A stretch of 23,453 nt of DNA from a virus: the IMG/VR virus record IMGVR_UViG_3300045996_000744, positions 1-23,453 of that record, one strand, 5' to 3'. The position numbers and the translations under genes are program-made. The notes beneath the pieces are model-generated. The model searched no databases. It was given only the letters and a program-made list of their open reading frames with translations, and was not told the origin of the DNA. Below, piece by piece: positions 1 through 9,003 of the stretch. The number at the start of each line of letters is the position of its first letter. Position 1 is the first letter of the stretch.

Positions 1-28
1 TTCTCAGTCGGTTGTGCCATCGAGGCAT
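1..28 (-). CDS. Start of a further tail-module gene (partial)
   Basis: An ATG (CAT on the plus strand at 26-28) is preceded on the minus strand by GAAAGGAG about four bases upstream, the same kind of ribosome binding site used by neighbouring genes. The nine visible codons start MPRWHNRLR and run off the window edge. The gap to the preceding FN3 gene is only about ten bases, as expected for the same operon. Nothing can be said about its function; from its position it is likely another minor tail or late protein. The call rests only on the start site and spacing. Confidence 0.5.
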
Positions 29-39
29 GATTCTCCTTT

Positions 40-1065
40 CTATCCGGCGGGCTTCCACATACCGGCGATTTTGATCATTGGGAGCGCAGGTTTCCAAACC
101 CCGCCCACGTTGACATATGCGATTGCGCGACGAGGAATCATGTTCCCGTTTCCGTCGTCGAGGAAATACCAGCCACCCTGCAGCTGCGTCCCGGAGTTGT
201 CAATACGCAGGCTCCAGGGACTCCACCCAACAGCATTGCGCGTACGAGCCCAGAAGTAATAACGGACTCCCGGACTAAGACCGGGAACCGTGATGAGCTT
301 GCTGCCGGTTGGGAAAGACTGGAAGAGCTGCGGCGCTCCTGATGAGGTGCCATAGCCAAGCTGGGTTTCGACGATGTTGTCGCCGTTAGAAAGGCCCCAG
401 ACAACTCTCAGGTTGGCCGACGTCATTGTCGTCGATTCGAGATATAGCGCAGATGGGGCGTTCGGCTCTTTATCCGTCGTGGCTTGAGTTCGAACGGACC
501 ATGGACTCCAGCCCTTGGCGTTGTGCGTACGAACCCAGAAATAGTAGGTCGTACCCTTGGCGAGACCGGTAATGGTCATGTTGCCGTCGCCAGGATACTC
601 GGACATGTAGAACTGAGTCGCGCCTGAGCTTGTGCCGTAACCGACCTGGATCTGGTCGAGTGCTAGACCGCCATTGCCATACCCATTCGTGTCGCCCTGC
701 ACGCTCGTGGCCAGGACGTTCTGTGGATACCACGGTGGCGGTTGAGGCGGAGGTCCGGCTCGGTTGATGGCGACGGTCAAGAACGTCGGACCACCAAAAC
801 CGCTTGTACCTGTGTCGCCTATATAGAAAGTGACAGACTCATCGACCGAGACCGTGATCCAACCAACCTTGCGCCAACCTGCTCCAGCTGGATAGTCGTA
901 TGAGAACCACGCGGATGTTCCGCCGATACTGCGCCCATATCGCCACGGGAGATCATGATTGTACGTCGTGCTGTTGCCAGACGTGATCCAGAACTCGACC
1001 AGGGAGCCGGTGTCCCGGATCATCATCTGACCGCTGGAGCCTGTGGCTTTCTTGTAGTCAACCAC
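40..1065 (-). CDS. Minor tail protein with two fibronectin type III domains
   Basis: This 341-residue protein probably sits at the tail tip or on the tail surface and may help host binding. Residues 1-100 form a beta-rich domain ending in a proline-rich linker (GPPPQPPPWYP, 104-114). Two FN3-like domains follow, about 115-198 and 203-290. Each has a GYGTSSGA strand and a YYFW-R-NA-GWSPWS-R strand, so they look like an internal duplication. Residues 295-341 carry a WYFLDDGNG segment and a doubled short motif (VGGVWKPA, IAGMWKPAG) often seen at the ends of phage tail proteins. The start is GTG with TAGGAG five bases upstream. It lies directly downstream of the 79-residue tail gene. The FN3 assignment is from sequence pattern; the receptor-binding role is inferred. 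Confidence 0.85.
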   Translation of the reverse strand: MVDYKKATGSSGQMMIRDTGSLVEFWITSGNSTTYNHDLPWRYGRSIGGTSAWFSYDYPAGAGWRKVGWITVSVDESVTFYIGDTGTSGFGGPTFLTVAINRAGPPPQPPPWYPQNVLATSVQGDTNGYGNGGLALDQIQVGYGTSSGATQFYMSEYPGDGNMTITGLAKGTTYYFWVRTHNAKGWSPWSVRTQATTDKEPNAPSALYLESTTMTSANLRVVWGLSNGDNIVETQLGYGTSSGAPQLFQSFPTGSKLITVPGLSPGVRYYFWARTRNAVGWSPWSLRIDNSGTQLQGGWYFLDDGNGNMIPRRAIAYVNVGGVWKPALPMIKIAGMWKPAG

Positions 1066-1073
1066 GCCGGCTC

Positions 1074-1313
1074 CTAAAGGATGATCTTGAAGTAGATATC
1101 GCCGTCGTTACCACCGGAAGGTTCCGCCGTACCTGATGTGATGCCTGCTGCGGAACGAAAGCCCGACTTCCCCACAGGGATAAGAGCCTTGACCGCAGCG
1201 ATGTAGTCGCGGGTACGGTTGAGCTCTCGCCCACCCCAGCGAACTCGGCCCTCCTCGCCCGTGTCCGGAACGACTTGGAAGCCTGCTGCTTGTGCTTGAT
1301 CGCCAATAGCCAT
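1074..1313 (-). CDS. Small tail-associated protein
   Basis: A 79-residue protein encoded between the Gp37-like tail protein and the FN3 minor tail protein, with TAAGGAGG a few bases before its ATG. The N-terminal half contains a helical stretch (GRELNRTRDYIAAVKALIPV). The C-terminus ends in a glycine-rich GGNDGDIYFKIIL segment, a type of ending common in small phage tail and fibre-associated proteins. It has no signal peptide or membrane segment. Its position suggests a baseplate or fibre-attachment role, but no specific function can be assigned. The overlapping longer frame at 1058-1306 lacks its own ribosome binding site and is treated as a shadow. Confidence 0.75.
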   Translation of the reverse strand: MAIGDQAQAAGFQVVPDTGEEGRVRWGGRELNRTRDYIAAVKALIPVGKSGFRSAAGITSGTAEPSGGNDGDIYFKIIL

Positions 1314-1324
1314 GTCTTACCTCC

Positions 1325-2488
1325 TTAGGGCAGCTCGGACCAGGTGATGGGATCGCCTTCGTAATCCAGCCAGACCTTGTTCTGCTCCCAAGAGAGCCAG
1401 GAACCGAGGTTGATGAACTGGTTCATGGTCAGCGTGGGATATGACCGGGTACCCTCTGCGTCGGAGACAAAGATCTGCTCCGTGACTCGCATGTGGTTGA
1501 TGACACCGTCGACGTTACGCATCTCGACTAGGTCGCCAAGGGTGTAGTCCTTCTGATACAGATATGGACCCGTCTGGCTGATCTCACCGTCGAACGCTTG
1601 GAATGCTCGGTACTGCGCGAGCTCTTCTTTTCCACGCTGTTCGAGAGCGATGGTTACGTCAGTAACACTTTCCTCGGTAATATCGCTTGCGTCGACAAAA
1701 AGGACCCGACGATCGAATCCTTCCGTGTCCGGCGCTACACCGACTGGAAAAACAACCAGAGATCCGGCTGGCGACACCACGTAGGCAACGTTCTTCGAAC
1801 TCTCGATCGATGACAGCTCCTTGGTGTTCTCGAGGTTGTCCAGATCCGGTGAGAATATGACCGGAGCCTGAGTCGCCTGACCGCTGGTGCGGTCGTAACC
1901 CGAGTAGATTTCGAAATACAACTCCGAGGCGTCGTAATTCCGGACAAGCCGGAAGCCTAGCGTGTAGACGTCACAGATTGCCTTGATCGCGTCATAGACG
2001 GTTTTGGGCGGGAAGTCGATCTTGATGGGATCGATCGGTTCGGGGATGTTGCCCAGAGGTAGCAGGTTCCCAGGCATGAGGAACGGGATCTTGTCGTCGA
2101 GGCTGAGAACGCCGGTTCGACAGATATCGTCGAAGATCTTCCGAGCGATGTCGGCCGGCTCGTCCTCGATGGGCCACGTTGCCGCAGTCAGTGACAGCAT
2201 GGCGATTCGATCCATGAGAAGGGACTCGAGCGAGAAGCCCGAGACTCTCAGGATGCGTTGGCCTCGAGGGTCGGTGCTGATCTCGACAGTCTCAATTTTC
2301 ATGACCCGCCATGACGCCTGCATAGCCAAGTGAACTCCAGGCCGCAACACGGCCCGGTTTTCCAGAGTCGAGCGAATCGTCAGGACGAAGTCGCCCGCTG
2401 CGTTGAACCGCTCGGTCCAAATAAGTGACTCATACAGATCGATGACTCTCTCACGACGGAGGAGACTGTCGAGAACATACACCTCCAT
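1325..2488 (-). CDS. Siphovirus ReqiPepy6 Gp37-like tail protein
   Basis: This 387-residue protein resembles the ReqiPepy6 Gp37-like family, found directly after the distal tail protein in many Gram-positive siphophages and likely part of the tail tip hub. Visible family features are the N-terminal MEVYVLDSLLRRERVIDLYESLIWTER region, the RVSGFSLESLLMDRI segment, and a C-terminal part with YTLGDLVEMRN and SYPTLTMN strands that resembles other tail-hub proteins. The length is typical. The ATG overlaps the stop of the preceding gene as TAATG and has GGAGG about six bases upstream, so the two are probably translated in a coupled way. Family membership is recognised by sequence; the exact place in the tip is inferred. 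Confidence 0.85.
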   Translation of the reverse strand: MEVYVLDSLLRRERVIDLYESLIWTERFNAAGDFVLTIRSTLENRAVLRPGVHLAMQASWRVMKIETVEISTDPRGQRILRVSGFSLESLLMDRIAMLSLTAATWPIEDEPADIARKIFDDICRTGVLSLDDKIPFLMPGNLLPLGNIPEPIDPIKIDFPPKTVYDAIKAICDVYTLGFRLVRNYDASELYFEIYSGYDRTSGQATQAPVIFSPDLDNLENTKELSSIESSKNVAYVVSPAGSLVVFPVGVAPDTEGFDRRVLFVDASDITEESVTDVTIALEQRGKEELAQYRAFQAFDGEISQTGPYLYQKDYTLGDLVEMRNVDGVINHMRVTEQIFVSDAEGTRSYPTLTMNQFINLGSWLSWEQNKVWLDYEGDPITWSELP

Positions 2489-3309
2489 TACAAGCCTCCG
2501 TACCTATTGGTGTACTCGATGGTGAAAGGAATCGGGGTTCCTGTTGCGTACACCCGGAAGGTGTTGATCCCTCGCTGAAGTGCAACCCAGTCCGCTTGTG
2601 GCGCGATGCCGTAAAGAACTGAGCTTTGGGACCCCGCTCGAGTGACCCACGCGCCCTTGGAGCCGGGAACCGTACTGATCAACAGCAGGTCTCCGGTAAG
2701 TAGGGCGCCCTGGAAGTTGAGCTCCCGGAGAGTGTTGTCCGGCGGCTTGTAGTACACCGTGATGTTGTTCTCGTCGCGGTTGAGCGCGAAGTTGAACCTC
2801 ACGCCAGCCTTGACGGTTCCCTGATAGTTGATGGTGAATTCGGTCATGTCTTCGACCGTAGTCCCAGCCACGACGATGGAATCCGCATCGACAAAGTCGG
2901 GGTTCATGCAGCGGATATGAATGACGGCATTGGGGTCGTCGGTGAACAGAGGGGCGTCGAACTCCTCGACATATCCCGAGATATCCGCCTGCACCCCGTC
3001 GCTGGTGGTAAACCGCAGATTCACCCATGATTGCGTCATGAACCAGTTGTACAACTGGTGGCGTAGAGCCCGAACCGTCGTCCCTGAGTAGTCCGGCTCA
3101 AGGCCGATATTGAGGGTGAGGTCTCGGGGGCCTCGACGGCTGGACTGATAGTCATCCCCGTCCAGGTTCGCGAATGGGGAGCTGACAATTTCTGCTTTGA
3201 CGGGGTGCAGGCCCTCAATCTCCCCCATGGCATAGCCATTGCTGACACTGCCTAGGGGGAGACTGAGGAGGGCGCCCTGGGGGTTGCGTGCTTCGACCGT
3301 GGTGATCAT
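2488..3309 (-). CDS. Distal tail protein (Dit-like, siphovirus tail family)
   Basis: A 273-residue protein of the Sipho_tail/Dit type, which forms the ring joining the tail tube to the tip. The N-terminal part carries FANLDGDDYQSSRRGPRDLTLNI, GTTVRALRHQLYNWF and the SDGVQADISGYVEEFDAPLF region, a pattern typical of the Dit N-terminal domain. The C-terminal half is beta-rich (GTVKAGVRFNFAL, INTFRVYATG, FTIEYTNRYGGL), consistent with the galectin-like domain of larger Dit proteins. Its ATG overlaps the tape measure stop as ATGA, and it hands over to the Gp37-like gene through TAATG. Gene order tape measure, Dit, Gp37-like is the standard one, which supports the call. Confidence 0.87.
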   Translation of the reverse strand: MITTVEARNPQGALLSLPLGSVSNGYAMGEIEGLHPVKAEIVSSPFANLDGDDYQSSRRGPRDLTLNIGLEPDYSGTTVRALRHQLYNWFMTQSWVNLRFTTSDGVQADISGYVEEFDAPLFTDDPNAVIHIRCMNPDFVDADSIVVAGTTVEDMTEFTINYQGTVKAGVRFNFALNRDENNITVYYKPPDNTLRELNFQGALLTGDLLLISTVPGSKGAWVTRAGSQSSVLYGIAPQADWVALQRGINTFRVYATGTPIPFTIEYTNRYGGL

Positions 3310-6300
3310 TGAGCGGTTTCCAGAGCTCCCTTCGCCTTGGATATGAGGCTCTTGCCGTTGCGGTAGATCTCCGCTTCAGACAAGGCCTTCGGTGAGTTGT
3401 TGTTCTGAGTGAGCTGAACCAGAGGAGTGTCGCTGTTTCGCATGAAGGCTGCCTCTGCTGCCGCAACTTCACGAGCTCGTTCGCTGGCCCGGATAGCAGA
3501 CATAGCCTGCGTGGCTGACGAATATGCCGACCCCACCTCGAGAGGCTTGGCCGACAGGAGTCCGTCGATGCGACCGGCCTGCTTCTGGACGTCCGTTAGA
3601 TCCAAAACCGGCTTGATGGACGGGTTGACGTCCACCTCGGCACCGACCTTTGAGGATATGTCCTTCAGCGTCTTTCGCATGGCCTCCACAGCGTTGTGGC
3701 CCACCTCTTCTGCAGCCTGCACCGCCATCCCGTTCTTCCGCAAACCAAGCGCCAAGCCCCTAATGGACCAGTCACCGATCTTCTGGAATACCTTGGAAGG
3801 CGAACGAATACCCAGAGCAGTCTTGATCTGGGCGGCCATGGAAGCTGCGATCTTGTTCATCTCGGCCTGGATAGCGGCCTGCTCCTGCTGAAGTCCGACA
3901 ACAAGACCCTGTGCTGCCCGAATACCCGCCTCATAGAGGGAGCCGGCAGCGCTGTTGCCCAAGTTCTGGGCAGACCTGTCAAGCGCGCCTCCGAGTGCAT
4001 TCAGCTCCGTGACGGCGTTCTTTCCGCCTTCCAGGATTTGAGTTACAAACGGAATTGCGTCGACGCCCTTGCCAAGCAGGGTCTGGTACATGTCGTCGTT
4101 GAGCCCAAGCTTCTTGAGCTCCTGCAGTTGCGCGGTCAATATCTGGGTGTTGACGACCTGCTTCTGAAGGTCCTTGATGTAGTCGGTGAGCTTGGTGTCC
4201 TTCGAGATATCCGGCAGATTGTCGTACTGGTCCTCGACACCGCGGCTGTACTCGGTGAAGGTCTTCTGTCGAGCCTCCTCCACAGCCTTGTGCGCTTCGG
4301 CGAGCTTTGCCGAGACACCTGTTGCTCGAGTTGCGAGCTTGTTGAGAGCTGCGATCTCGTCGCCGAACGTCTTGCTGACCTGGTAGGCCTTTGAGGTCTT
4401 GGCGTATTCTGCCCGAGCCTCAGCAAGAGCCCTCGTGGTTGCGAGGATTGCCGCGCGGTTCTTGACACGTGCTGCGTTGAGAGTCCGCAAGCGGGCCTCG
4501 AGAGTTGCGATGTTCCGCTTCTCCGCAGCCATAGCGGCCAACAGCATGTTCTGCATCGTCTTGGTCGTGGCCGTGATAGCGGCAGTGCCGCCGGCCATTC
4601 CCTTGGCGTAGCCTTGTGCTGACCACATACCCAGCTTGGCGAACTCCTTCGACGGGGAGGAAATCCCCAGGAAGCTCTTGGCGGCACTGAGTGCGCTCTT
4701 TGCCAAGTTCCTCGCCGCACGAGTAACCGCAGATATGCCGCCCGTGATTCCGCTGACCATACCCTCGACGATTGCCGAGGCCAGGTTACGGCCAGCCGCG
4801 TTCATAGCGGCCTGGTTGCGGCGGATGGCGTTGGCCATACCGTTCACGAAGGCGATGATCAACTTCACGCCGGAGTCGATGATCCGGGGAAGGTTCCTGG
4901 ATATACCTCCCAGGAACGCCACAATCACGTTGGTGGCCGCTGTGATGACACGGCCGATGTTCGCGGCAACACCATTGAGGATCCCAACGACGATGTTGAG
5001 TCCTGCTCGAACCATCTTGGGGATAGCCTGCTGAAGAACGCCCAGCAGCATCGTGATCATCGCGATCATTGCTCGCCCAATTCTCGGGGTGAGCCGGACA
5101 ATTGCGTCCATGAATGCGACCAGTACGGCAACGATCGCCGCAACAACTGCGGGTGCTGCCTTCTGAATCGCCTGCGCAAGCGCGACGATGACATCACCCA
5201 AGGCCTTGACGATGACTGGCAGAAGTCCAAGGACTCCGGTCACTAGGACGGTGAGTCCCGCAACAACCATCGCGGCAGCCCCCGAAAGGGCTATGAGACC
5301 GACGGAGAATGCCAATACACCGACGCCAGCCAATGCCACAGCTGCGCCTAGAAGGCCGATCGCGATACCCATACCAAGCATGGATGGAATAACCGGCGTC
5401 AGCAACGCTGCCGCAATACCGATCACGGCGAGTGCGCCGGCCAGCATGATGAGGCCCTTTGCAATGGACTCCCACGACATAGCCCCGAACGCCAGCAGAA
5501 CCGGCGCAAGGATAGCGAGAGCTCCCGCAACCACGACAAGCGCCGCGGCGCCGAATATGGCAGTCGTCATGGCGTTCATAGCCACAGCGATGATGAGAAG
5601 AGCTCCTGCGAGCAGAGTCAGACCCTTTGCGATTTCCTCCCAGCTGAGACCGGCCATTGACTGGAGAACTGGAGTGAGGATTCGAAGTGCTGCAGCCACC
5701 ACGAGGAGGGCTGCCGCGCCGAATATGGCGGTCGTCATGGCGTTCATGGCCGCTGCGATGATGAGCAGCGAACCGCCCAAGACGACGAGCCCCTTTGCGA
5801 TCTCTTCCCAACCCATCGAGGCCATCTGCTGCAGCGAGTCGGCCAGCATCCCGAGAGACGTGGCGACAATAAGTACAGCTGCAGCCGAGAGAACCGACGA
5901 TGGAGGAATAAGCTTGAGGGCGGCTGCCATAAGGGCCAGTCCACCACCCATAGCAGCAAGGCCGCGACCGATCTCCTCCCACGAAAATGCAGAGAAGTCC
6001 TGAAGTGCGCTTGCCAGGAGCTTAATACCCACTGCGAGAAGAACAAGACCTGCGCCCTGAGCGAGCCCGCCCTTGTTGACGGCGGCGAACCTCGTGAAGA
6101 GAGCCAAAGCGGCCAGCATTGCGCCGACTCCGACCAGTCCACGAGCCATTTCCTCCCAGCTCATCTCGGCAAGGTCCTTCACCGAGGAAGCGAGCAGCTT
6201 GATGGCACCGGCCATGATGACCAGACCGATGCTCGAGGAAATCATCTTCTTGCCGTCAGGCATAGCGCGTGCCGCACCAGCAACGAGGATCAACAGAGCC

Positions 6301-8612
6301 GCCGTTGCCGACAGCCCCTTGGCCAACTCCTCCCAACTCAGTTCCGCGAGGTCCTTGACCGCCGACGTGAGGATCTTGATGGCGATCGAGAGAAGGATGA
6401 GTTGAGTCATTCCTCCACGAATATCGATCTTCTGGAAGACAGCCATGGCCACAGCGAGCTGGAGGAACATCACAGACATCGCTGTGAGGGCTCGCTTGAG
6501 ACCGTCCGCGTCGACCTTGGACAGCGCCACAACCGACAGAGCCAGGATCCCAACCGCGGCTGCGATCTGAAGCAAGGTGGCTGCACGAAGCGTAGTCTGC
6601 ATCGTCTCGAGCGTTCCCGTAAGAGCCGAGAAGGGAGACGTGACGTTGCCAAGCGCATCGGTGATCCCTCCTGCAATACCACCGAATGATCCGGTGAACT
6701 GCTTGAACAGAAGAACCAAACCGGCGAATAGACCGGTGTTGATGGCGCTCAGTGCCAGTTCCCAGTCCACGTTGCCCAAGGCTTCGGCGATCCACGTACC
6801 GATGTCCTGGAAGAACTCGACGAACTTCTCGGCAAGCGGTGCGAGCTTGGCGCCGATGTTCTGGAACGTCTCCTCGACCTTTGACCATGCGTTGTCGACC
6901 GCGTCGCCACTCTCGGTAAGGGGACCGAACACGTTCCCGATCCCATCAAGGAAACTGAAGTCCAGATTTCCGAACAGGTCTCCCAGAGCACCAGCGAGCT
7001 TTCCGATGAGCTTGATCGGGATCTTGATGATCGAAGCGATGTTGCTGAAGAAGTTCGTCAGGCCTTCGCCGTTCTTGACGGCCTCGTGAAGCTTGACGAG
7101 GAAGTCGCCAATCTTGGCGGTGATTTCGAGGAAGCTTCCTGTGCCCTCGCCCACTGTGCCAAACAGCTCGAAGAAAACACGAGCAACCTGCTTGATGATC
7201 TCCCAGCCGATTCCGAAGATTGCGAACACGCCGGCGAAAGTACGCTTTAGCTTGTCCGCCGTTTCGCCTCCTATTTTGAGCCTCTCGGCGAATTCTCGGA
7301 AAGCGATGGTGATGTCGAGCAATTGCTTGGCGGAAGTTGCCGGGAAGATCTGACGGAAGGCATCCTTGATCGGCTTGACAACCGACATGACCCCTTCGAA
7401 GGCGGCTTTGATGCCTTCAATGAGGTGGGTACGGCCTCCCATCTCCTTCCAGTCGGCCAGCAGCTTGTTTCGTCCGTCGGCGGAGGCCTGGATGAAACCG
7501 CCGAACACGTCGTTAACGCTGGTCCAAAGGGCCTTGGCCTCTTCGAAGTCACCGACGATGATCTCGAAGGTCTCCGCCCATCCGGAGGCCGAGGCCTCCT
7601 TGAGGGTACCCATGAGCTGGGTGGCGGTCTTGACCTCGGTGGCGGCGGCCTTGGCCGTCTTGGCCTGGGCCTGAATGGCCTTGATCTGGGCGGCGCTGAA
7701 GCCCTGGGCTGCAAGCTCGGCATCGGAGAGGTCCCCGGTGAACTGCTGGAGCGTGGCCGTCAGGACCTCGGACGTGAGCCAGGACTCCTCGCCGGGCTTG
7801 GCCGTGATCGACTCTCGGAAGGACTTGCCCTCGATCGAGACGTTCTTCATCTTGCCCGTCAGGGAGACGGCCCCCTTGTCCAGGGTCCCCATCTTCTCTG
7901 CGGTCTGGGCGAGGGCGCGCTGGAAGATCGTGCCACCCATGCCAGCGTTGACAACCGAGTTCCAGTCCTGCAGAGACACTCGGCCAGCCGAGATCGCCTG
8001 TGAGAGCTGGTACATAGCCGTCGAAGCCTGCTGAGAGTTCGAGCCCGAGAGGGCCGCGAGGTTCGCGATACCCTTGATCGAGCCCGTAGCGGTCTGAAGA
8101 TCCACGCCGGCAGCCGTGAAGGTACCGATGTTCTTCGCCATCTCGGCAAAGTTGTAGATCGTCTGGTCCGAGTACTGGTTAAGCTCCTTGAGAGCGGCGT
8201 TGACGTCCGAGAGCTTAGTCCCAGCCGCGGCCGTGTTCGCAAGAATGGTCTGGACCGAGCCCAGCTTGGTCTCGTACTCCTCGAAGCCCTGCTTGATCGG
8301 GTCGAGAGTCAGAGACTTGGCGATCTGCGTTCCCGCAGTGATTGCGCGATTGGTGATGTTCGCCAAAGCCGTGACGGCAATGACCGACAACGCGTTGAAC
8401 TTAGAGGCGATAGCGTCAACGCCTCTTGCGATGTGGCTGACATCTGTCGCCTTAGCCGCCGCATTCAGGTTCTGGAAACCCTTGGCTGCGCCATCCAGCT
8501 TGAGCCCTTGATTGAGATGCTGGATCGTCGCCAAGGACTGGCGAACACCGGCCTCGAACTGCGAGTTGTCGAACTTCAGCTCGGTAATCCGAGTCTCAAT
8601 GGTTGCGCTCAC
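3306..8612 (-). CDS. Tail tape measure protein
   Basis: At 1768 residues this is the largest gene and occupies the usual place before the distal tail protein. Tape measure proteins set tail length and are released into the host with the DNA. The N-terminal 270 residues match the tape-measure N-terminal domain type (YETKLGSVQTILANT, TIYNFAEMAKNIGTF, SAGRVSLQDWNSVVNAGMGG). About residues 750-1060 hold six tandem hydrophobic units of 56-59 residues, each marked by (S/G)WE(E/S)xxxGL. Two copies of a GIxSPSKxFxKxGxWSxxG motif lie near residues 1315 and 1605, with coiled coil between them. It starts with GTG overlapping the upstream stop as GTGA. At the usual rough 0.15 nm per residue, the tail would be about 250-270 nm; that figure is an inference. 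Confidence 0.96.
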   Translation of the reverse strand: MSATIETRITELKFDNSQFEAGVRQSLATIQHLNQGLKLDGAAKGFQNLNAAAKATDVSHIARGVDAIASKFNALSVIAVTALANITNRAITAGTQIAKSLTLDPIKQGFEEYETKLGSVQTILANTAAAGTKLSDVNAALKELNQYSDQTIYNFAEMAKNIGTFTAAGVDLQTATGSIKGIANLAALSGSNSQQASTAMYQLSQAISAGRVSLQDWNSVVNAGMGGTIFQRALAQTAEKMGTLDKGAVSLTGKMKNVSIEGKSFRESITAKPGEESWLTSEVLTATLQQFTGDLSDAELAAQGFSAAQIKAIQAQAKTAKAAATEVKTATQLMGTLKEASASGWAETFEIIVGDFEEAKALWTSVNDVFGGFIQASADGRNKLLADWKEMGGRTHLIEGIKAAFEGVMSVVKPIKDAFRQIFPATSAKQLLDITIAFREFAERLKIGGETADKLKRTFAGVFAIFGIGWEIIKQVARVFFELFGTVGEGTGSFLEITAKIGDFLVKLHEAVKNGEGLTNFFSNIASIIKIPIKLIGKLAGALGDLFGNLDFSFLDGIGNVFGPLTESGDAVDNAWSKVEETFQNIGAKLAPLAEKFVEFFQDIGTWIAEALGNVDWELALSAINTGLFAGLVLLFKQFTGSFGGIAGGITDALGNVTSPFSALTGTLETMQTTLRAATLLQIAAAVGILALSVVALSKVDADGLKRALTAMSVMFLQLAVAMAVFQKIDIRGGMTQLILLSIAIKILTSAVKDLAELSWEELAKGLSATAALLILVAGAARAMPDGKKMISSSIGLVIMAGAIKLLASSVKDLAEMSWEEMARGLVGVGAMLAALALFTRFAAVNKGGLAQGAGLVLLAVGIKLLASALQDFSAFSWEEIGRGLAAMGGGLALMAAALKLIPPSSVLSAAAVLIVATSLGMLADSLQQMASMGWEEIAKGLVVLGGSLLIIAAAMNAMTTAIFGAAALLVVAAALRILTPVLQSMAGLSWEEIAKGLTLLAGALLIIAVAMNAMTTAIFGAAALVVVAGALAILAPVLLAFGAMSWESIAKGLIMLAGALAVIGIAAALLTPVIPSMLGMGIAIGLLGAAVALAGVGVLAFSVGLIALSGAAAMVVAGLTVLVTGVLGLLPVIVKALGDVIVALAQAIQKAAPAVVAAIVAVLVAFMDAIVRLTPRIGRAMIAMITMLLGVLQQAIPKMVRAGLNIVVGILNGVAANIGRVITAATNVIVAFLGGISRNLPRIIDSGVKLIIAFVNGMANAIRRNQAAMNAAGRNLASAIVEGMVSGITGGISAVTRAARNLAKSALSAAKSFLGISSPSKEFAKLGMWSAQGYAKGMAGGTAAITATTKTMQNMLLAAMAAEKRNIATLEARLRTLNAARVKNRAAILATTRALAEARAEYAKTSKAYQVSKTFGDEIAALNKLATRATGVSAKLAEAHKAVEEARQKTFTEYSRGVEDQYDNLPDISKDTKLTDYIKDLQKQVVNTQILTAQLQELKKLGLNDDMYQTLLGKGVDAIPFVTQILEGGKNAVTELNALGGALDRSAQNLGNSAAGSLYEAGIRAAQGLVVGLQQEQAAIQAEMNKIAASMAAQIKTALGIRSPSKVFQKIGDWSIRGLALGLRKNGMAVQAAEEVGHNAVEAMRKTLKDISSKVGAEVDVNPSIKPVLDLTDVQKQAGRIDGLLSAKPLEVGSAYSSATQAMSAIRASERAREVAAAEAAFMRNSDTPLVQLTQNNNSPKALSEAEIYRNGKSLISKAKGALETAQ
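5450..6345 (-). repeat. Tandem repeats inside the tape measure gene
   Basis: Six copies of the motif (S/G)WE(E/S)xxxGL occur with spacings of 59, 59, 57, 56 and 56 residues. Between them lie hydrophobic, alanine-rich helices that could span a membrane. Two neighbouring units are still close at DNA level: the block starting CCGAATATGGC at 5551 recurs at 5719, exactly 168 bases away, and differs at few positions over about 30 bases. Those two units therefore look like a more recent duplication than the others. Confidence 0.85.
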
Positions 8613-8986
8613 GCTGCTTTCACCGCCTTCCAGATCTGTTCGGCGATCTTGTCAAAGATCGGACGCATTTGAGGATTGATGTAGTCACGACCTTGGACGT
8701 AGCCGCCTGTACCCGTCGCATAACCGATTTGGAGACGCAACGCAACTGGGAAACCTTCCTCGATGTCCGAGTTGTTCCAGGTAACAGTCCAGCCTGTGCT
8801 CGTCTGCTCGACGCGGTAGAACCATGAATTCCCGGCCAGTCCCGTGTCCGTTGGAGTAGCGCCTTCGAGAGCGTCGACACCAGCTTTTCCGTAAGTGTCG
8901 AGAATCGGCCGAATGTTGAGATTGGTCGACTTCCGAAGCCACGCTTCTGTGCCACTGAAGGAGCCCGAGGAACGGAGTGTGAACAC
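8609..8986 (-). CDS. Tail component, HK97 gp10-like
   Basis: A 125-residue protein resembling HK97-gp10-like tail components, which act at the head-tail or tail-completion interface. Characteristic parts are LEGATPTDTGLAGNSW, a central strand region with the WTVTWNNSD segment, and the C-terminal GYVQGRDYINPQMRPIFDKI helix. It starts at GTG with AAAGGAG four bases upstream. Its stop overlaps the tape measure start as GTGA. In many siphophages a gp10-like gene precedes the major tail gene, whereas here it sits after both tail-tube paralogues, immediately before the tape measure. The overlapping frame at 8620-9000 lacks family-like sequence and is a shadow. The family call is moderate to good; the exact role is inferred. 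Confidence 0.72.
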   Translation of the reverse strand: MFTLRSSGSFSGTEAWLRKSTNLNIRPILDTYGKAGVDALEGATPTDTGLAGNSWFYRVEQTSTGWTVTWNNSDIEEGFPVALRLQIGYATGTGGYVQGRDYINPQMRPIFDKIAEQIWKAVKAA

Positions 8987-9003
8987 GAGACTCCTTTCAA
9001 GAA

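Noticed and set aside
5188-6003. 271-codon plus-strand frame inside the tape measure
   Set aside because: Mirror of the alanine-rich repeats; alanine, threonine and serine only, no start signal.
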